Shown here in pieces: positions 51,701 through 64,000 of a DNA stretch of 64,000 nucleotides. The stretch's first letter is position 1; each line of letters opens with the position of its first letter. Source of the stretch: Entrophospora sp. SA101 (lineage: Eukaryota; Glomeromycota; Glomeromycetes; Entrophosporales; Entrophosporaceae); contig CAUDNR010000447.1 in NCBI GenBank assembly GCA_958430865.1, positions 1,171 through 65,170 on the forward strand. Reading direction: 5' to 3'. The notes below the pieces were generated by a model. It made no database searches. It saw only the letters and a program-made list of their open reading frames with translations, and had not been told where the DNA came from. The translations under genes were made by a program, and so were the position numbers.

Positions 51701-52769
51701 CCTTGATCAAAAGCCAAGTAAAAATTTGCAACAGTTTGAGCTTGTATTCCTTGTGTGGCATCAATTAAAAGTATGGTTCCTTGGCATGCTGCAAGAGATC
51801 TTGACACTTCATAATTAAAATCTACATGTCCCTAAAAATTAATAGTATTAATATTAACATATTAACATTATCATGATTAATGATAGTGATGATGATGATA
51901 ATGGTGATAATAATAACCATGGTAACTTACAGGTGTGTCAATTAAATTAAGTAGGTATTCTTTATTCTTATATTTATAAAACATTGAACATGACTAATTA
52001 ATTGATTATTAATTTATTAATTAATTATTTGTAAAAAGATTAATATTATTATCATTAGAATATTTATTACTTGTGCTTTGACAGTGATTCCTCTTTCTCT
52101 TTCCACTGAAAGTTTATCTAAAACCTGTTGCTTAGAATTGTTAATAGATATTGTTTCTAATATAAATAAAAAAAGTAAATAGTAAATAGTAGATACTTGA
52201 TTATAAAATTTATAAATTGATTTTTTACTACTAGTTATATTGTGTTTCTTCTTTTACCTGTTAATTCTAATAATCTATATAAGAAGATATTGTTTAAATA
52301 TATGAGCAAAGATTTATTAATTGATTATTTTTATTATTATTAATTGTTTACCTATCTGCTAATGTACTTTTACCATGATCTAAGTAATTAATCAATTATT
52401 TAATTAGTTGATAATTAATCAGGTACTTTTTTAAAATAAAGAATCAGATTCCTACCTACATGTGCAATAATACTAAAATTTCTAATTAAATCAGAAGAAA
52501 ATTTTGATAAATCCAAATCTCTCTAATTAAAAAAAAAATCAATTGATTCATTATCATTATCATCATCGATATTATCATATTATTTATTGTTAATAAATTT
52601 TTTAATTTTTTACCTTATTATTATTATTACTATTAGTAGCATTACTATTTGATGAATTTCTTTTTAACAAACAATGATTATTATTATTATAAATAAAATG
52701 CTTTGAATATATTGAAAGCATGGAAAATTTTTGTGGATTTTTAAATAAAATTTTTGAATTAATCAACAT
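48708..52769 (-). CDS. GUF1: Translation factor GUF1 (mitochondrial EF4/LepA), 24 exons
   Basis: A GTPase that acts on mitochondrial ribosomes (back-translocase EF4/LepA). The hand model has 24 exons, from ATG 52769 to TAA 48708, and closes to 668 residues. Exons: 52769-52614, 52522-52456, 52379-52352, 52274-52258, 52156-52071, 51993-51931, 51831-51673, 51565-51482, 51363-51299, 51163-51051, 50963-50873, 50797-50668, 50599-50490, 50378-50300, 50211-50163, 50091-49964, 49832-49800, 49717-49584, 49503-49458, 49383-49268, 49194-49135, 49057-49021, 48942-48867, 48787-48708. Residues 1-52 look like a mitochondrial presequence with a late Asn/Ser run. GTPase motifs: AHVDHGKST (72-80), [24 protein letters not shown]. 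The LepA-specific C-terminal domain is complete ([38 protein letters not shown]). Two exons are tiny (17 and 28 bases). It has all the marks of a working single-copy housekeeping gene. Confidence 0.93.
51373..51436. repeat. AAATAT microsatellite in GUF1 intron 9 region
   Basis: About nine AAATAT units lie in the intron between the exons ending at 51,482 and starting at 51,363. Confidence 0.8.
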
Positions 52770-53939
52770 TTTTTTTTTTAAAGAGTTTAGTAAAACTATT
52801 TTCAGATAATCAATAAATTTTTGATCTACAAATTATTTTTCCCATTTCAAAAGATAAAAATACAATATTTTTTACTTTCTTTTTATATATATATAACTGG
52901 ACTGGTAAAATTATTTACTATAAAAATATTATTTTTTATTTTTAAAAAACCTGAATTTGAAATTTAATATCAAGGGTAAAAATAATGATTATGCTACTAT
53001 TTTCATCAAAATCACTAAATACAATTATACTGCAAAATATTCAATAATAATAATCATAATATTAAATATATTATTATCAAACTCATCAATAGCTATTATT
53101 TCACCTTCCCTTCATCTTCAAAATTGCAACATATAATAATGATGATAATTTGATGTAGCACATGCATCATCTATTCAAGGTGAGAGAGGCTATTGTTTAT
53201 TTATACTCATTAAATTTCTAGTTTGATATATCAAGTAATTATTTATATAATAAATACTCTGGGACCAGGAAAATTTGTAATATTGTGGATAAATGTTGTC
53301 AAAAACTTGCAAAATTGTTATTATTATGCGGATACAAAATTCTTATCACATCTTTGGATCAAGATTAAATATATGGTGAATTTTTTGCCTAAACCAATAT
53401 CAAACATCCATAATAACAAATGCAACAAAGATCATTATCATATAAATTTATTAATACTGCATGATAATGACAGCAAAGTTGGAATCTAAATAATTCCAGA
53501 AATGAGCTGATTCTTGAAAAGTTGGTGATTCGTTATCAATGGATTTATTAAATTCTATTGTTGGAATTGGTTTAGGAATTTTTAAAATAATAAAATAAAA
53601 AGGCAATTCAACATTAATATTAAATAATTATAATTATATGCACAAATAAAATAAGAGTGGTCTATATTTATCATTAATATGCAATTCTATTCTATTATTT
53701 AACCTATATTAATATCTATTATATATATATATATATATATATAATATCGAACCATGCAATCATAAATGGTGTCATTGAATTCTTTTCCAACATTGATAAG
53801 TTCAAATGTCAAAATCCAATATTTTTAGATCTTCTATGGTATTTAAAAGAGAGTGATCGTTTCCGATTCTATTGAAATTAAATTCATGATGTCTTTCGAT
53901 GCATATATCTGGTTTTTTTTTTCTATATATACTAACTTA
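52770..53939. other. Intergenic region upstream of GUF1
   Basis: No gene is seen. A TA run lies at about 53,718-53,744. The apparent 88-codon ORF at 53,223 has no domain. Confidence 0.5.
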
Positions 53940-54543
53940 TTCAAAAAGTTTTCCAAGTAGATGTGCGATATATCCCATCCATGATTAAATAGACATAACT
54001 TTGAAAAATTTGTTGAATTAGGGTTTGAAATAGCACCTGGTAATCGATTTTCTTTTCGAGACTAATAATCAAAAATAATCATTCGAGTTGCTTACACAAT
54101 ATCAACATTTGTTTTATATCTTCTTCAAAATTAGAATCAATGATCGAGGTGGCAAGTTTTTAGAACAGACATTTGATTAAATTGTGATATTGATTCTTAC
54201 TATCTGTCCAGTAACCATGCTACAAAATTTCATTAAAATTCACCAAGGTGGCAGGTTATAGGTACGTTTGAAAAATGGTTATTAATGTTGTTGTAGTTAT
54301 TGGGCACTAGAAAAGGATTCACATCTTTAACTTCTTCTACTAGATGAGTTTTTAACGATCTTAGTAATGTTGAACAAAGGTTAACACCAGATTTTAAGTC
54401 TGAAACTAGATTCATATACTTTCAGTGACCCTCCATGAGATCCCAACAACAAAAGTTCACCATGTTCGATTCACTAACAAATATGAATGTAATGAGTGCA
54501 TATCATATTCCAAAAATTCAAATATATGTTTAAGATAACTATC
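53940..54543 (-). pseudogene. Decayed F-box/LRR gene remnant
   Basis: The minus strand starts with LKHIFEFLEYDMHSLHSYLL then VNRTW (about 54,543-54,470), matching the F-box form seen intact at 2,729. A stop follows where CRLVVP would be expected. A 60-codon ORF (54,415-54,233; LKSGVNLCSTLLRSLKTHLV) continues in another frame, and a further phrase (NSTNFSKLCLFNHGWDISHI) lies near 54,020-53,950. Frame breaks and lost segments make it a pseudogene. Confidence 0.6.
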
Positions 54544-57025
54544 TGGCATGATATGTTGCTAACAAATAGTAAATAAACGCACAGAGAAAAGTAAGGTGAT
54601 AAATTATTTATTTATATATGTACAAGTGGCTTAGCAATTGACTGTCCCCCCTCAAATTGCTGATTTTAATTGATATGCTTTATTTATTCTACGGAAAAAA
54701 AAATTTGACGAAATGTAATACCGTTTTTTTTTTTTTTTTTCAAGATACAAAGATAACCAGCCTGATACCCCTATTATTAAATTTTACATAGTTCGAATAA
54801 TGTACAATCGGATTAAATCGCTGGATTCATACAATATCTTATCCAATCTTATATTGTATTAGGTAAAAAAGTCTAGTATAAGAAAATAGCATAACCAATT
54901 CAACAAATTCTATGGTCGTGCTATCTACACTGATTTCATAAGAGAAGATGTAAAGAAGAATTCCTAGGTGAAGAGGTTATCAACTGAAGTCAAAAGTGGC
55001 TGTGGAACGACAAGAAATTAGGAGATGTGATAATGTCGGGATGTTTTATTGGGGCTGTGAATGAAGACTCGCAGAGTTGTTGAAGTTATACATATAAAGA
55101 TATATTGAAGGAAAAGGTCGGCTATAAGGTAAAAGAATTAATTGTTGTTTCATAAGCGAATTCTCTCTAGAAAGCTTTGTATGGGCGACAATATGATGAA
55201 AAAAGTCTGTATTGAATACTACATATTTACATTAGTAAATGATGAATTGATGAAAAAAGGATACCTTTTGTGACTGAATAAGATAGATGATCACATATGA
55301 AAAAATCGCATTAACACAATTATTTATTGGCCAACCAAAACAGCAATGGATAATGATGTCTTTTTCCCTTTTTTTTTCGCAATAAATTAATTCCTCCACA
55401 AAAAGTTATTGTTCATTCTTTTGTATTTAAAAGGAAGTGAATGTTACGTCATATGGTGGGTGGGGGTAAAAATTATAATTAAAAATGGAATTAAAACATC
55501 AATAAAGAAAAATCACAAATTTCTAGTGTGAGAATTTTGTTAAGATAAAAAATAAATATTTATTAATTTATGATTAGATGTAGATATGCCTTTTTATGAA
55601 ATGTTGTCGTATTACAAAAAATGAATTTCGGCAAAATCCAGTCGCATATGAATGTGAAGATGATGATTTGTTTTTTATTTATATTTTTTTCTTTCGGCGT
55701 CTACTTTAAATTTCAGAATTAATATTTTGGAAAACGTGTCTTAAATTATTAAAAAATGCCATGCTACACATCAAAGGAAATTGTCAATAATATAAGAGGA
55801 AAAAGGCGTGAATTTGGATAATTAATTATTATTATTATTATTATAATAAAGCGTAAATTACATTCGAATCGAATTTGCAATTATATTCAAATTATTAATA
55901 TCAATAATATCAATCATACACATTGAATTAATCGTAACAATTTTAAATTATTCGCGCGTTTGTTTTAAATAATTATCAAAGTTCAAGATGAACATTTACC
56001 ATGTACTGCTATTAATGCTTCAATAAAGATGAGAATGGCAATGGCTTAAAAACGCAGATAAATAAATGTGACTGGGCTGTTATTGATCATAATAAATATG
56101 TACTACAATAAGTAGTCATTTTTGAGAAAAAAATTGATTTGTTGATCTTTTTTACTTTATTATTTCCTCTTCAATAACTTACCGACTCCCGCCCGCACAT
56201 TTTGATTGACTAATCAGTAAGCTAAATTGACGATGAAACGATAAAGAATATATATAATAGAATTTGGTATGGGAAAAGTAGGAATGGAATGCTTTGTTAG
56301 ATAGATTGTTGATTGGCGGTCTCATAATCACAAAATAGTAATAATTGGTCAAATAATTAAATTACATATATAGCACATTTTCTTGACTAATCTGCATGCA
56401 TATTCGATTTTTTACCTTTTCGTTTTTTTTTTTAATTTAATTCATACAATGCAAAGCATGGGACCGTTTTTTTATTGAAATATAAAAAAAAATTTATTTC
56501 TAAAAATGGAAATTTAAAAGTAAAATTTCCGCATGTATATAAAACATTCATATTCATATCATACTAATGCTATAAATAAACAATAAGTGATTTCTTTTTG
56601 ATGATCAAAATCAAAATTTTTTTATTATATGAAAAATATACTATAATTGTACTGTAATTAATTATACACTATCATATTATGTAATTGAACTTTTTTTACT
56701 AGAAAATATATACCTTATCAGTTATAAATAAATAAATAAATAAATATTTAACAACAAACATTATATGATTTTGATAATCGATCTGTTGATACACATGCAT
56801 ACATAAAAAAATCTATATTAAAATTTCTTATAAATATCTTTAAAAAAATTCATTTTTCGTCAGTTCTCAAAAAAATTTTCCTAAATTCATTTTTTTTATA
56901 TAATTAATAGAATTATTTTATAACAAATAAAAAAAATACATATAAAATAATCGTAAAATATATTAATTTCAAAAAAAAAAAAAATTTTAAAAATTTTCAA
57001 AAAAAAAAATTTAAAATAAAAAAAA
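54544..57025. other. Intergenic region
   Basis: AT-rich with no supported gene on either strand. The last 150 bases before 57,026 are an A-rich leader of the next ORF. Confidence 0.5.
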
Positions 57026-57610
57026 ATGTCATTTTATTCTCATTGGTACGAGCAAAATGTTTGTTCACGTAATAATAATAGAAATAATAGTAGCGGCAGC
57101 AGTAATGAAATATACGAGGCAATAAATCCAGACTTAACTGCTGCTCAAGTAACAGTTTGTTCAATTAATAACAGATTAATTTATAATCTTGAATATAAAG
57201 TCAATAACTATAACAATAATAATAATAACAAAGAAGACTTGAATATTAATTATCAACAACAACAACAACTAAAATCACAATCAAAACAAAATATTGAATC
57301 AATTGCAAATGTTGTAACAGCAAAATTTTATAATCATTCAAGAAATCATTCAAGAAGACATTCACGTCAAACATCATCGAATTCTGAAAATTTATTGACA
57401 ATCGACCAACTTTCTTCTGACTCAATTTGGGATGATTGGATTTTAAAATATATTTCCAACAATAAACAAATCAGCGAAGATATGGTATTTACTAAAAATA
57501 GTGATAATCTTAGTAATATTATTAGTGATGACGATACTATTATTAACAATGGCAATAACAATAACGAAGATGAATCCATTGAACATTGGGTAAATATCTA
57601 TAATTATTAA
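57026..57610 (+). CDS. Asn/Gln-rich protein of unknown function
   Basis: An ORF of 194 residues beginning at ATG 57026 after a long A-rich leader. Low-complexity Asn runs (about 60-68 and 175-179) and a Gln run (about 77-81) alternate with more ordered stretches (INPDLTAAQVTVCSINNRLI; LTIDQLSSDSIWDDWILKYI). A basic NHSRNHSRRHSRQ tract lies in the middle. The last codons contain a possible donor (GTAAAT after GAACATTGG). Splicing to the AG at 57,676-57,677 would change the tail to IFGKM. No family is recognised. The non-random middle and end support a real but fast-evolving gene. Confidence 0.55.
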   Translation: MSFYSHWYEQNVCSRNNNRNNSSGSSNEIYEAINPDLTAAQVTVCSINNRLIYNLEYKVNNYNNNNNNKEDLNINYQQQQQLKSQSKQNIESIANVVTAKFYNHSRNHSRRHSRQTSSNSENLLTIDQLSSDSIWDDWILKYISNNKQISEDMVFTKNSDNLSNIISDDDTIINNGNNNNEDESIEHWVNIYNY

Positions 57611-60600
57611 TTAATTACTAATTATATATAATAAAATTGTTAGAATTATGATTTTCTAAATATTTTATTAATTTTAGATTTTCGGAAAAATGTAATTGAA
57701 AAAATTGAACTTCAAGATTCTGGTCTTGGACAAAAAAAAAATCATAATATTAATTTAAAAATTGTACATAACATATACACGCACGCATATTAATTCATTC
57801 GACTTCATTTTTGTATTATAAAAAGTTTTTTATTTTATAGAATTTTTTTTTTTTTTTTAAAATTGGACAATTCAAAAAAAGTGTCAAAATCTGAATATGC
57901 TTTATATAAAATAAGATTTAGAAAATAATAATAATAATAATAAACAATAATAATAAATTTCAATATTTATTTAAGATTTTCTTTTTCTTTTCATTGTCTT
58001 TTTCTAAGGTTCAACAATTATGTGTAAATTTTTATGCCACATGTTATTTTTGTAAATTATATTAATCACAAAATAAATAATAAAGTTTTGTATATACAAA
58101 AAAAATAAAATAAAAAGTGTGTAAAATGGCACCTGACATCACGTTTATTCCAAAAATTTAAAAATACATATAAAGTAAATTAACTGACAATTTTTTTGGC
58201 ATTGGCTTTTGATTTTTTTCAAATTAGACGTAGAATTAAAAAATTTTTACGCCCAAATAAATAAACAAATAATTAAAAATTCGTTCCACCAATAAAATAA
58301 TTTTATCGATCGCCTTTGCCAGACTTTCCTATATATTAAAAAGAAAATGTTGAAAAGTCAATTATCTTTCTTCTATTATTAATTATTATCTATTCAGTCA
58401 ATCAATCAATCTTTTTCAAGAGTTGAGACGCGATATGATGATCTACGACTACATAATAGTGTGTCTCTCACTTGCAGATCATCCACTAAAATAAATATAT
58501 TTTTTCAACTTCAGACACTGCAATTGTGTGATAAAATCTGCTTCTCACGGTGAATCTCAATATTTATTTCTAATAATATGCCAACAACGTTAATACAATT
58601 TCTTCCAATTTATTTATATTAAATCGTAACAACAATTTCCGCGAATGTATATTACTCTCAAAGCTATCTTTCACTATCATTAAATTATTCCTTATACTAA
58701 AAAATACTAAACAGTATCTTCTTTAGATTTTACACTGTATATCCTGATCACGTTTCTTGATGGGCGCCCTTCTAGCTATTTTCTACCAAGTCAGGTACGT
58801 TTCCAAACTATTCTAAAAAAAATTTATTAAATATTACACACTCACTAAAAAGAAAAGAAAAGAAAAAAAATAATAATTATGCATGGGATTTATTTTTTAG
58901 AGATAGATTTATTATCATTACAAAAATATAAATTCGAAGACAACAACGAGGATAAGGACTAGGGCAAGTAGAAGGACAAGGCTAAGGACAATGTTATTTA
59001 TTAGATGATTATTATGATGATAAATTAATTGATATTAATAATGATGACGAAGATGATGATAAAGATATGATACATGAAGTTGAGAAAATTACAACGTTAT
59101 TTATACATGTTATCTAGCTCTCCGATTTCTTTGAAATCTTAATTTATTCTAATTAAATGTATTATTAAGCCTTCTGTGTAGAATTATTTTCAAGTTATTT
59201 ATAAAGTGATCAAATCATTTAAGTCCCTTCGTTTAATTAAATCAGAAAATTAAAGGTCTGTTACATTTTATAATGCTGGAATATTTATTTCTCTGTTGTT
59301 TGGGATATTCTCCTTGAGTCAATTATTTTATTGGTTTATTATAGTGATTAGTAACAATATGAATTAAACTGGTTTGAATTCTTGATCAATTTTTCCGATT
59401 TTCTTTATTTATTATTATTATAAATCTTAAAAATTTTAAAATAAAAATTCTGCTAACTGATCAATTATACCATATTAACATATCATGTCATTGTTGATGG
59501 CAAACATTCAAAGAAAAATAACAATTGCATTAAAAAAATATGGCAGGATATCAAAAATATTTTTTCGTTATAAAAAAAACAGTCAGCAAAGATATTTGGG
59601 TGGAATGTGCGGATGTAACGTCATACATTGTATAAATTTGTAAAAATCTGTATTAAGCGTAGTGGAAATTTGAAATGTTACACTAATTTTTTATATTGTG
59701 CAATGTAGCTTTACAATACACGGCAAACATTCTGGCAATAAAAAAAAAAGTAAATGATAAACTCGATTTGTATTGGATCTGAACTTGATCTCCAATTTAG
59801 AGAAGTAACAACCATATACTGGCGAAGTTTCAGAAGCAATGAGTTCTGTACAACAGTTCATGTAACAACAAACTTCCACTATGCTTCTGTATTAGTTACA
59901 CACCGAAATACACTGCTGCAAAGTACTCTTTAAAATGGCACTCGTGACCAAAATAATTTATTATGTCACATGAATCATCATTCACACATTTAATTATCAA
60001 TGAATGATAAAATCAAATGTTAATAATATCATTTTGAGTCATCTGGACTGTAATATGTCGATCATACTATCTTTAAAATCTTACAAAAAGAGGTAGACCA
60101 CTGCAATCGTTTAAAAACATGACCAATTTAAGGTCCCGGATCCAGCCAAGCCCAAGGCCTATCATCAACTAAAAATATAATTGTTTCAAATACATTATGT
60201 TTATGTGATAAATGTATCTCGTGGGCCGAGTACAATTTTAATATAATAAAAGAAGTAAAGGTTTGTTATTTATAAGTTGTGTATGAATTTTAATCATAAC
60301 CTATGACGAGAAAAAATTAACAGAAAAACCAATTATCTGGAGTATTATCATCACATTTTTTTTTTACCAGAAGCTTGCTAAACTGTACTTGGTTAACAAT
60401 TTCGTCTACAATCATTTTTTCAATCATCGGATGAAGCCAAATTTGAGAAACTCTTCATAATACTATTGGTATTATTTAATAAACATTTCAAAAGAAAAGA
60501 AAACGTTTCGCTTGAGTTTGAGTAGCTGCAGATATATACCTTATTAAATATTTTTTATGTGTTTCATTCACTTTACTAACATATTTTTTGATCAAGGCAA

Positions 60601-61394
60601 TGTTATTACAATCAATTGAATTTTTTTGAACTGTAGCTTTTATGACGGGATTAAGTGCTCCCATTTGTTGATTCACAAATTATTATCTGATATTTTCTTT
60701 TTTGATAAAGATCTATCCACTCTTTTCAAATTCTTTGAATAGTAAGGCTGTTACGAAATGACAAAAATCCGAACGTAACTTTTGAACCAAATTTCAACCT
60801 GGGCATTGTTTCTTAAGATCTATATAAAATACATACATTTGCCATATTCAAACAAACCTTTTTTAGTCAAAATCATTTCGTAAAATTATTTTTATCAGAT
60901 AAATAATATATAGATTTTATTTGCAGCGCAAGCCTTCAAACATTTTGCTCGTGATGTTCAAATATTTTACTTACGGCATGACCTGCAAATTTCAAAGATT
61001 TCAAACCCTTCAAAATATTTTATTCATGACGCAGGCTTTCAAATGTTCTATATACTCGCAGTACTATATTCATATTCATCACATAACTGTCCCTTCAAAT
61101 AAAAAAAATCAATAAAAACGTTAATCTTGTACCAGGTTCTTAACAACTCGTCTATAAAGATGACTTCTCAATTAATTGCAACTAATTGCGTCATATAAAA
61201 TTGAATTGTGACTAATTGCGGTTCCCATCTTTATTCGTTTATTTCTTCGATGATTGGTTGATGAAATTGCCTTGATTAGATTGTTCTTGAAATTTCTATG
61301 TTCAATTTCCTTTATATAAGTAAGGGTATGACTTTGTAGTTAAAGTAAGAAATTGGGCTTAAATTGGTATAGAAAAAGGATTAAAACAGAATTG

Positions 61395-61508
61395 TGCAAT
61401 TCCTCTGTACGAGAAGAATCTTCGTACATACGATGTACGGCCGTATTTCGTACAATTGAGTTCGTATAACTTCGTTGTGGTCATACATCTGTACGAGGAA
61501 ATTTAATC
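61395..61508 (-). repeat. CGTAC-rich dispersed repeat, inverted unit
   Basis: The reverse complement carries the same ordered blocks as 31,040-31,290: TTTCCTCGTACA, GACCACAA, ACGAACTCAATTGTACGA and GAAGATTCTTCTCGTACAG. Confidence 0.65.
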
Positions 61509-61633
61509 ACTATGATTACTGCGGTAATTTTGTTAAAATTCTATAATATTAAGCCGTTAACCCTATTATTATAATTAAGCGAATAATCAGGTTGTAACGC
61601 TACTTCATTATCAGAAAAACTCACTGATTGTCA

Positions 61634-61747
61634 TATTACAAAGCCTGGAAAATAGCGCCGTGACATTGTCTTTTTTTAATGGTTTGTCAGTGCAATTTAT
61701 AAAAAATTGTTATTAGTCACAGGCGCTGTCTCCCAGATTTTATGGTA
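61634..61747. mobile_element. 114-base mariner-type MITE, copy 2 (diverged)
   Basis: The right end, reverse-complemented, reads TACCATAAAATCTGGGAGAC; the left end reads TATTACAAAGCCTGGAAAAT. Both are related to the termini of the element at 41,052-41,165, and the total length is the same. Inner blocks AGCGCC...GTGAC pair with GTCAC...GGCGCT. Confidence 0.65.
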
Positions 61748-62882
61748 TACGTGATTTCTAATTTTTATAAAAAATTACCTTTACACTCTTTCCAAATAAT
61801 TAATATTAATATTAAATTCATAATCATACCCTCAACCATATAGTTAGTTCCACAATACATTCAAGCAGACTATAATAATAATCAAATTCTTGTCATAACG
61901 GATTTTTAAAATTTTTTGTTTCATATATAAAAATTTGTTGTAGCGAGATTAGTAATCTCGTCACAACTGTGTCCCGTTCATCTGCTGTGACAAGGATTGA
62001 CTGTATATCTTTTTTTTTTTTTTTTTTGGCGAATTTAACATATGTATTTGAGTGATATTTCATAGATAAAAAGGATAAGAATAAGTCAGACATTATAAAT
62101 AATGATAAAATGATCCAATAAATGCATCCCACAAGTATTTACCTACCTTTCATTATTGTAATCTATAATATTATTAATCACAAACTGAGAGTGGAAAACG
62201 GATAGCATCAAAATTAGAACTTATTTGAGTGGCAGAGAATAACAAAAGCGGCATAGAATTTGAAAACGATGCTGTAAGTGCTCATGAGAAACAGAAAAGA
62301 CAAAAGGTATAGAAATTTTATTATAGATTTTTTTAAGTTACATATCGTGTGGTTAACTTTATATGATAATTGTTACCGGCCATTAATATAAAGTATGATC
62401 TATCTATCATTATTTGTTTGTTAAAAGGTACAAGAAGTAATAGAGATTATATCTTTTTAAAATTTTACCTGTGCATGATAATATGGCAGCTTCCTTGAAA
62501 TGTATGGAAACATCATTTCAACCTTCACACAAAAGAAAATTATACATGCATTGGATTTAAATAAAATTTGATTTCTTTCTTATGTTAATAAAGTTCCAGA
62601 TTTGTGAATAATAATTTCATTTGTTAGTTATGTGTGTGTATAGAACTAAAAGGCATAGAATAATTAATAAAAAAGAATAAAAAAGTTGAAACAGACCAAG
62701 AAGTTTTTCGCCTTTTGCATCATACAATATAAGTTATTTTACCCATAATCTCCACGCATTTTGCAATAGCAAAAACTTTTTAAGACAAACGTTCATGACC
62801 GTAATGGTCTCCAAATGTATGTTCTACAAAAAGCAAGCGTTACAACAATGGTGTGAAGCGAGCTGGATGACTTTTTTACTAT

Positions 62883-63093
62883 TACAGTCAAGCCGAACTT
62901 TATCAAATTCGGTTTGATGATTATTATTATTTACAATTATAATTAGTATTAGTAAGACGAATTTTAAAAATTGGTTTATCGGGTTTATCAAATTATATTA
63001 AAATTCAGCTTAACAAGATAATTAATTATATTAATTATTACCAAAAAGCAAAAATCATTTTATAGTGGTTCGGCTTCTTGAGGTTTGACTGTA
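62883..63093. mobile_element. 211-base inverted-repeat element (MITE-like)
   Basis: The ends are TACAGTCAAGCCGAACTT on the left and, reverse-complemented from the right, TACAGTCAAACCTCAAGAAG then CCGAACCAC. The outer TACAGTCAA is exact, followed by an offset match of CCGAAC. TA lies at both outer edges, as for Tc1/mariner/pogo-type targets. The interior is AT-rich and non-coding. Confidence 0.55.
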
Positions 63094-63123
63094 CCATAAA
63101 ATGTTGTCAATGCTTCCATCAAA

Positions 63124-63680
63124 AATCCCTTTCTCTTTTATTATAATTAAATAAAAATGTCTTTACAAAGGCAACAAGAAAAAGGAAAGAAACTACGAGT
63201 AAGTATTATTGAGTTTTGTTATTAAAAGAATAATGATGGTGGTTATCGCCATTCAACTATTCTAGTTATTATTAAAAAAGTGGCGTCATTCTAATTTTTT
63301 TATTAAAATGTCATCTTTAGTCAAAGATATCCAAAACAGCAAAATATATTCATAACGAAAAATCCTTTTCTTTTCTTTTATTATAATTAAATAAAAATGT
63401 CTTTACAAAGGCAACAAGAAAAAGGTATTATTGGGTTTTATTATTAAAAGAATAATGATGGTGGTTATCGCTACTCATCATTCTAGTTATTATTAAGAGT
63501 GGTGTCATTCTAATTTTTTTTTTGTAAATGCCATCTTTAATCAAAAATATCCAAATCAGAGAGGAAATTAATATCGAGTAAGTATTGTTAAAAGATAGCT
63601 GTTTTGATAGCTATTCTAGTTTAAAAAAAAATCGTGGTGTTGCATGCAATTCGTCGTTCTAATTTTTTAAAATTTTGATC
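63124..63680 (+). repeat. Tandem repeat of a BTB-gene leader (period about 240)
   Basis: Units start at about 63,124 and 63,361, and a shorter third begins near 63,574. Units 1 and 2 each include ATG TCT TTA CAA AGG (63,157 and 63,397). In unit 1 the frame MSLQRQQEKGKKLR runs into GTAAGT, a good splice donor. Unit 2 has lost the donor; unit 3 keeps a GTAAGT but no ATG exon. These look like copies of a first exon plus intron. Confidence 0.6.
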
Positions 63681-63693
63681 ATCTAAAAAATAG

Positions 63694-63888
63694 AAAAGGA
63701 GAAGAGCCAAATTTCGAAAGATTCATAAATGATGAAAAATTTTACGATGTAAAATTCTTTTTTAACTGTGGATCAGTATTGAAGGCACATCAAATCATTT
63801 TGGTACCGAGATCAACCTATTTCGAAAAGTTATTAGTAACCGTCAAGAACGAGTAAAAGAAATTCATGTAAAAGACATAGAATACAAG
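63694..63888 (+). pseudogene. BTB/POZ domain fragment, frameshifted
   Basis: After an AG acceptor at 63,692-63,693 the frame reads through FINDEKFYDVKFFFNCG and LKAHQIILVPRSTYFEKLL, a clear BTB core, to a stop at 63,854-63,856. The next frame continues RVKEIHVKDIEYK, the expected following BTB strand, so a one-base-type frameshift splits the domain. No BACK or TLDc part follows before the window ends. Compare the intact BTB protein at 43,871. Confidence 0.7.
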
Positions 63889-64000
63889 TGATTTTAACTT
63901 ATAATGATATATATATATATATATACTCAGGGTTGGTAAATGTGCGGTCCATTGATGGTCTATTGGTGGTCCCATTGGGTAACACTTTAACCATATTTAA
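63889..64000. other. Window end
   Basis: AT-rich sequence with a short TA run (63,908-63,925). Nothing coding is identified. Confidence 0.5.

Larger units (their letters stand above)
57696..63123. other. Long gene-poor region
   Basis: No intact gene on either strand. It contains a CGTAC-rich repeat (61,395-61,508), two small inverted-repeat elements (61,634-61,747 and 62,883-63,093), and a loosely repeated GCA(A/G)GC(C/T)TTCAAA motif near 60,925-61,045. Acidic Asp/Asn triplet runs near 59,000-59,070 are simple sequence. Confidence 0.55.

Noticed and set aside
59691..59879. 62-codon minus-strand ORF with several Cys residues
   Set aside because: No signal peptide and no Cys pattern of a known family; isolated in gene-poor DNA.

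Overview
The window looks like nuclear DNA of an arbuscular mycorrhizal fungus (Glomeromycotina, Rhizophagus-like). Four things point there: very high A+T content, many short AT-rich GT...AG introns, a gene set dominated by families that are expanded in these fungi (F-box/LRR, BTB-TLDc, TKL-type kinase, Kelch, MATA-type HMG box), and decayed Crinkler and Tc1/mariner copies. The organism call is inference from gene families and composition; no database search was run.

Layout. 1-2,650: decayed coding remnants. 2,729-4,459: F-box/LRR gene with one in-frame stop. 4,980-7,850: a decayed gene, a dead Tc1-like transposase and a dispersed repeat. 8,219-9,894: five-exon acidic coiled-coil gene. 13,089-14,996 (minus): Kelch membrane protein 1. 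16,690-20,130 (minus): graveyard holding a DUF7869-like element, a Crinkler pseudogene and the second copy of the dispersed repeat. 21,280-23,423: divergent eight-exon actin. 26,471-28,231 (minus): Kelch membrane protein 2, with the same five-exon structure as copy 1. 28,254-34,088: two matching 1,292-base inverted arms around a 10-N assembly gap and decayed DNA. 35,222-36,293: HMG-box protein. 38,496-39,743: TKL-like kinase. 43,871-45,359: BTB-TLDc protein. 47,819-48,550: secreted protein with several Kex2-type sites. 48,708-52,769 (minus): 24-exon GUF1/EF4, the one clear housekeeping gene. About 53,940-54,543 (minus): F-box remnant. 57,026-57,610: Asn/Gln-rich ORF. 57,700-64,000: gene-poor, with small inverted-repeat elements and a tandemly repeated leader before a broken BTB fragment.

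There is no operon-like organisation. The genes are separately spaced and mostly from expanded signalling or protein-turnover families, interspersed with old mobile DNA. Gene models for the actin, both Kelch genes, the HMG gene, the kinase, the BTB-TLDc gene, the coiled-coil gene and GUF1 were built by hand from GT...AG boundaries with phase checked at every junction; all close in frame. No complete new multi-gene system is evident. The best leads are the divergent actin, the F-box stop codon with a readthrough-type context, the inverted arms at the gap, the paired Kelch membrane proteins with a shared tail motif, and the Kex2/dipeptidase-type secreted precursor.
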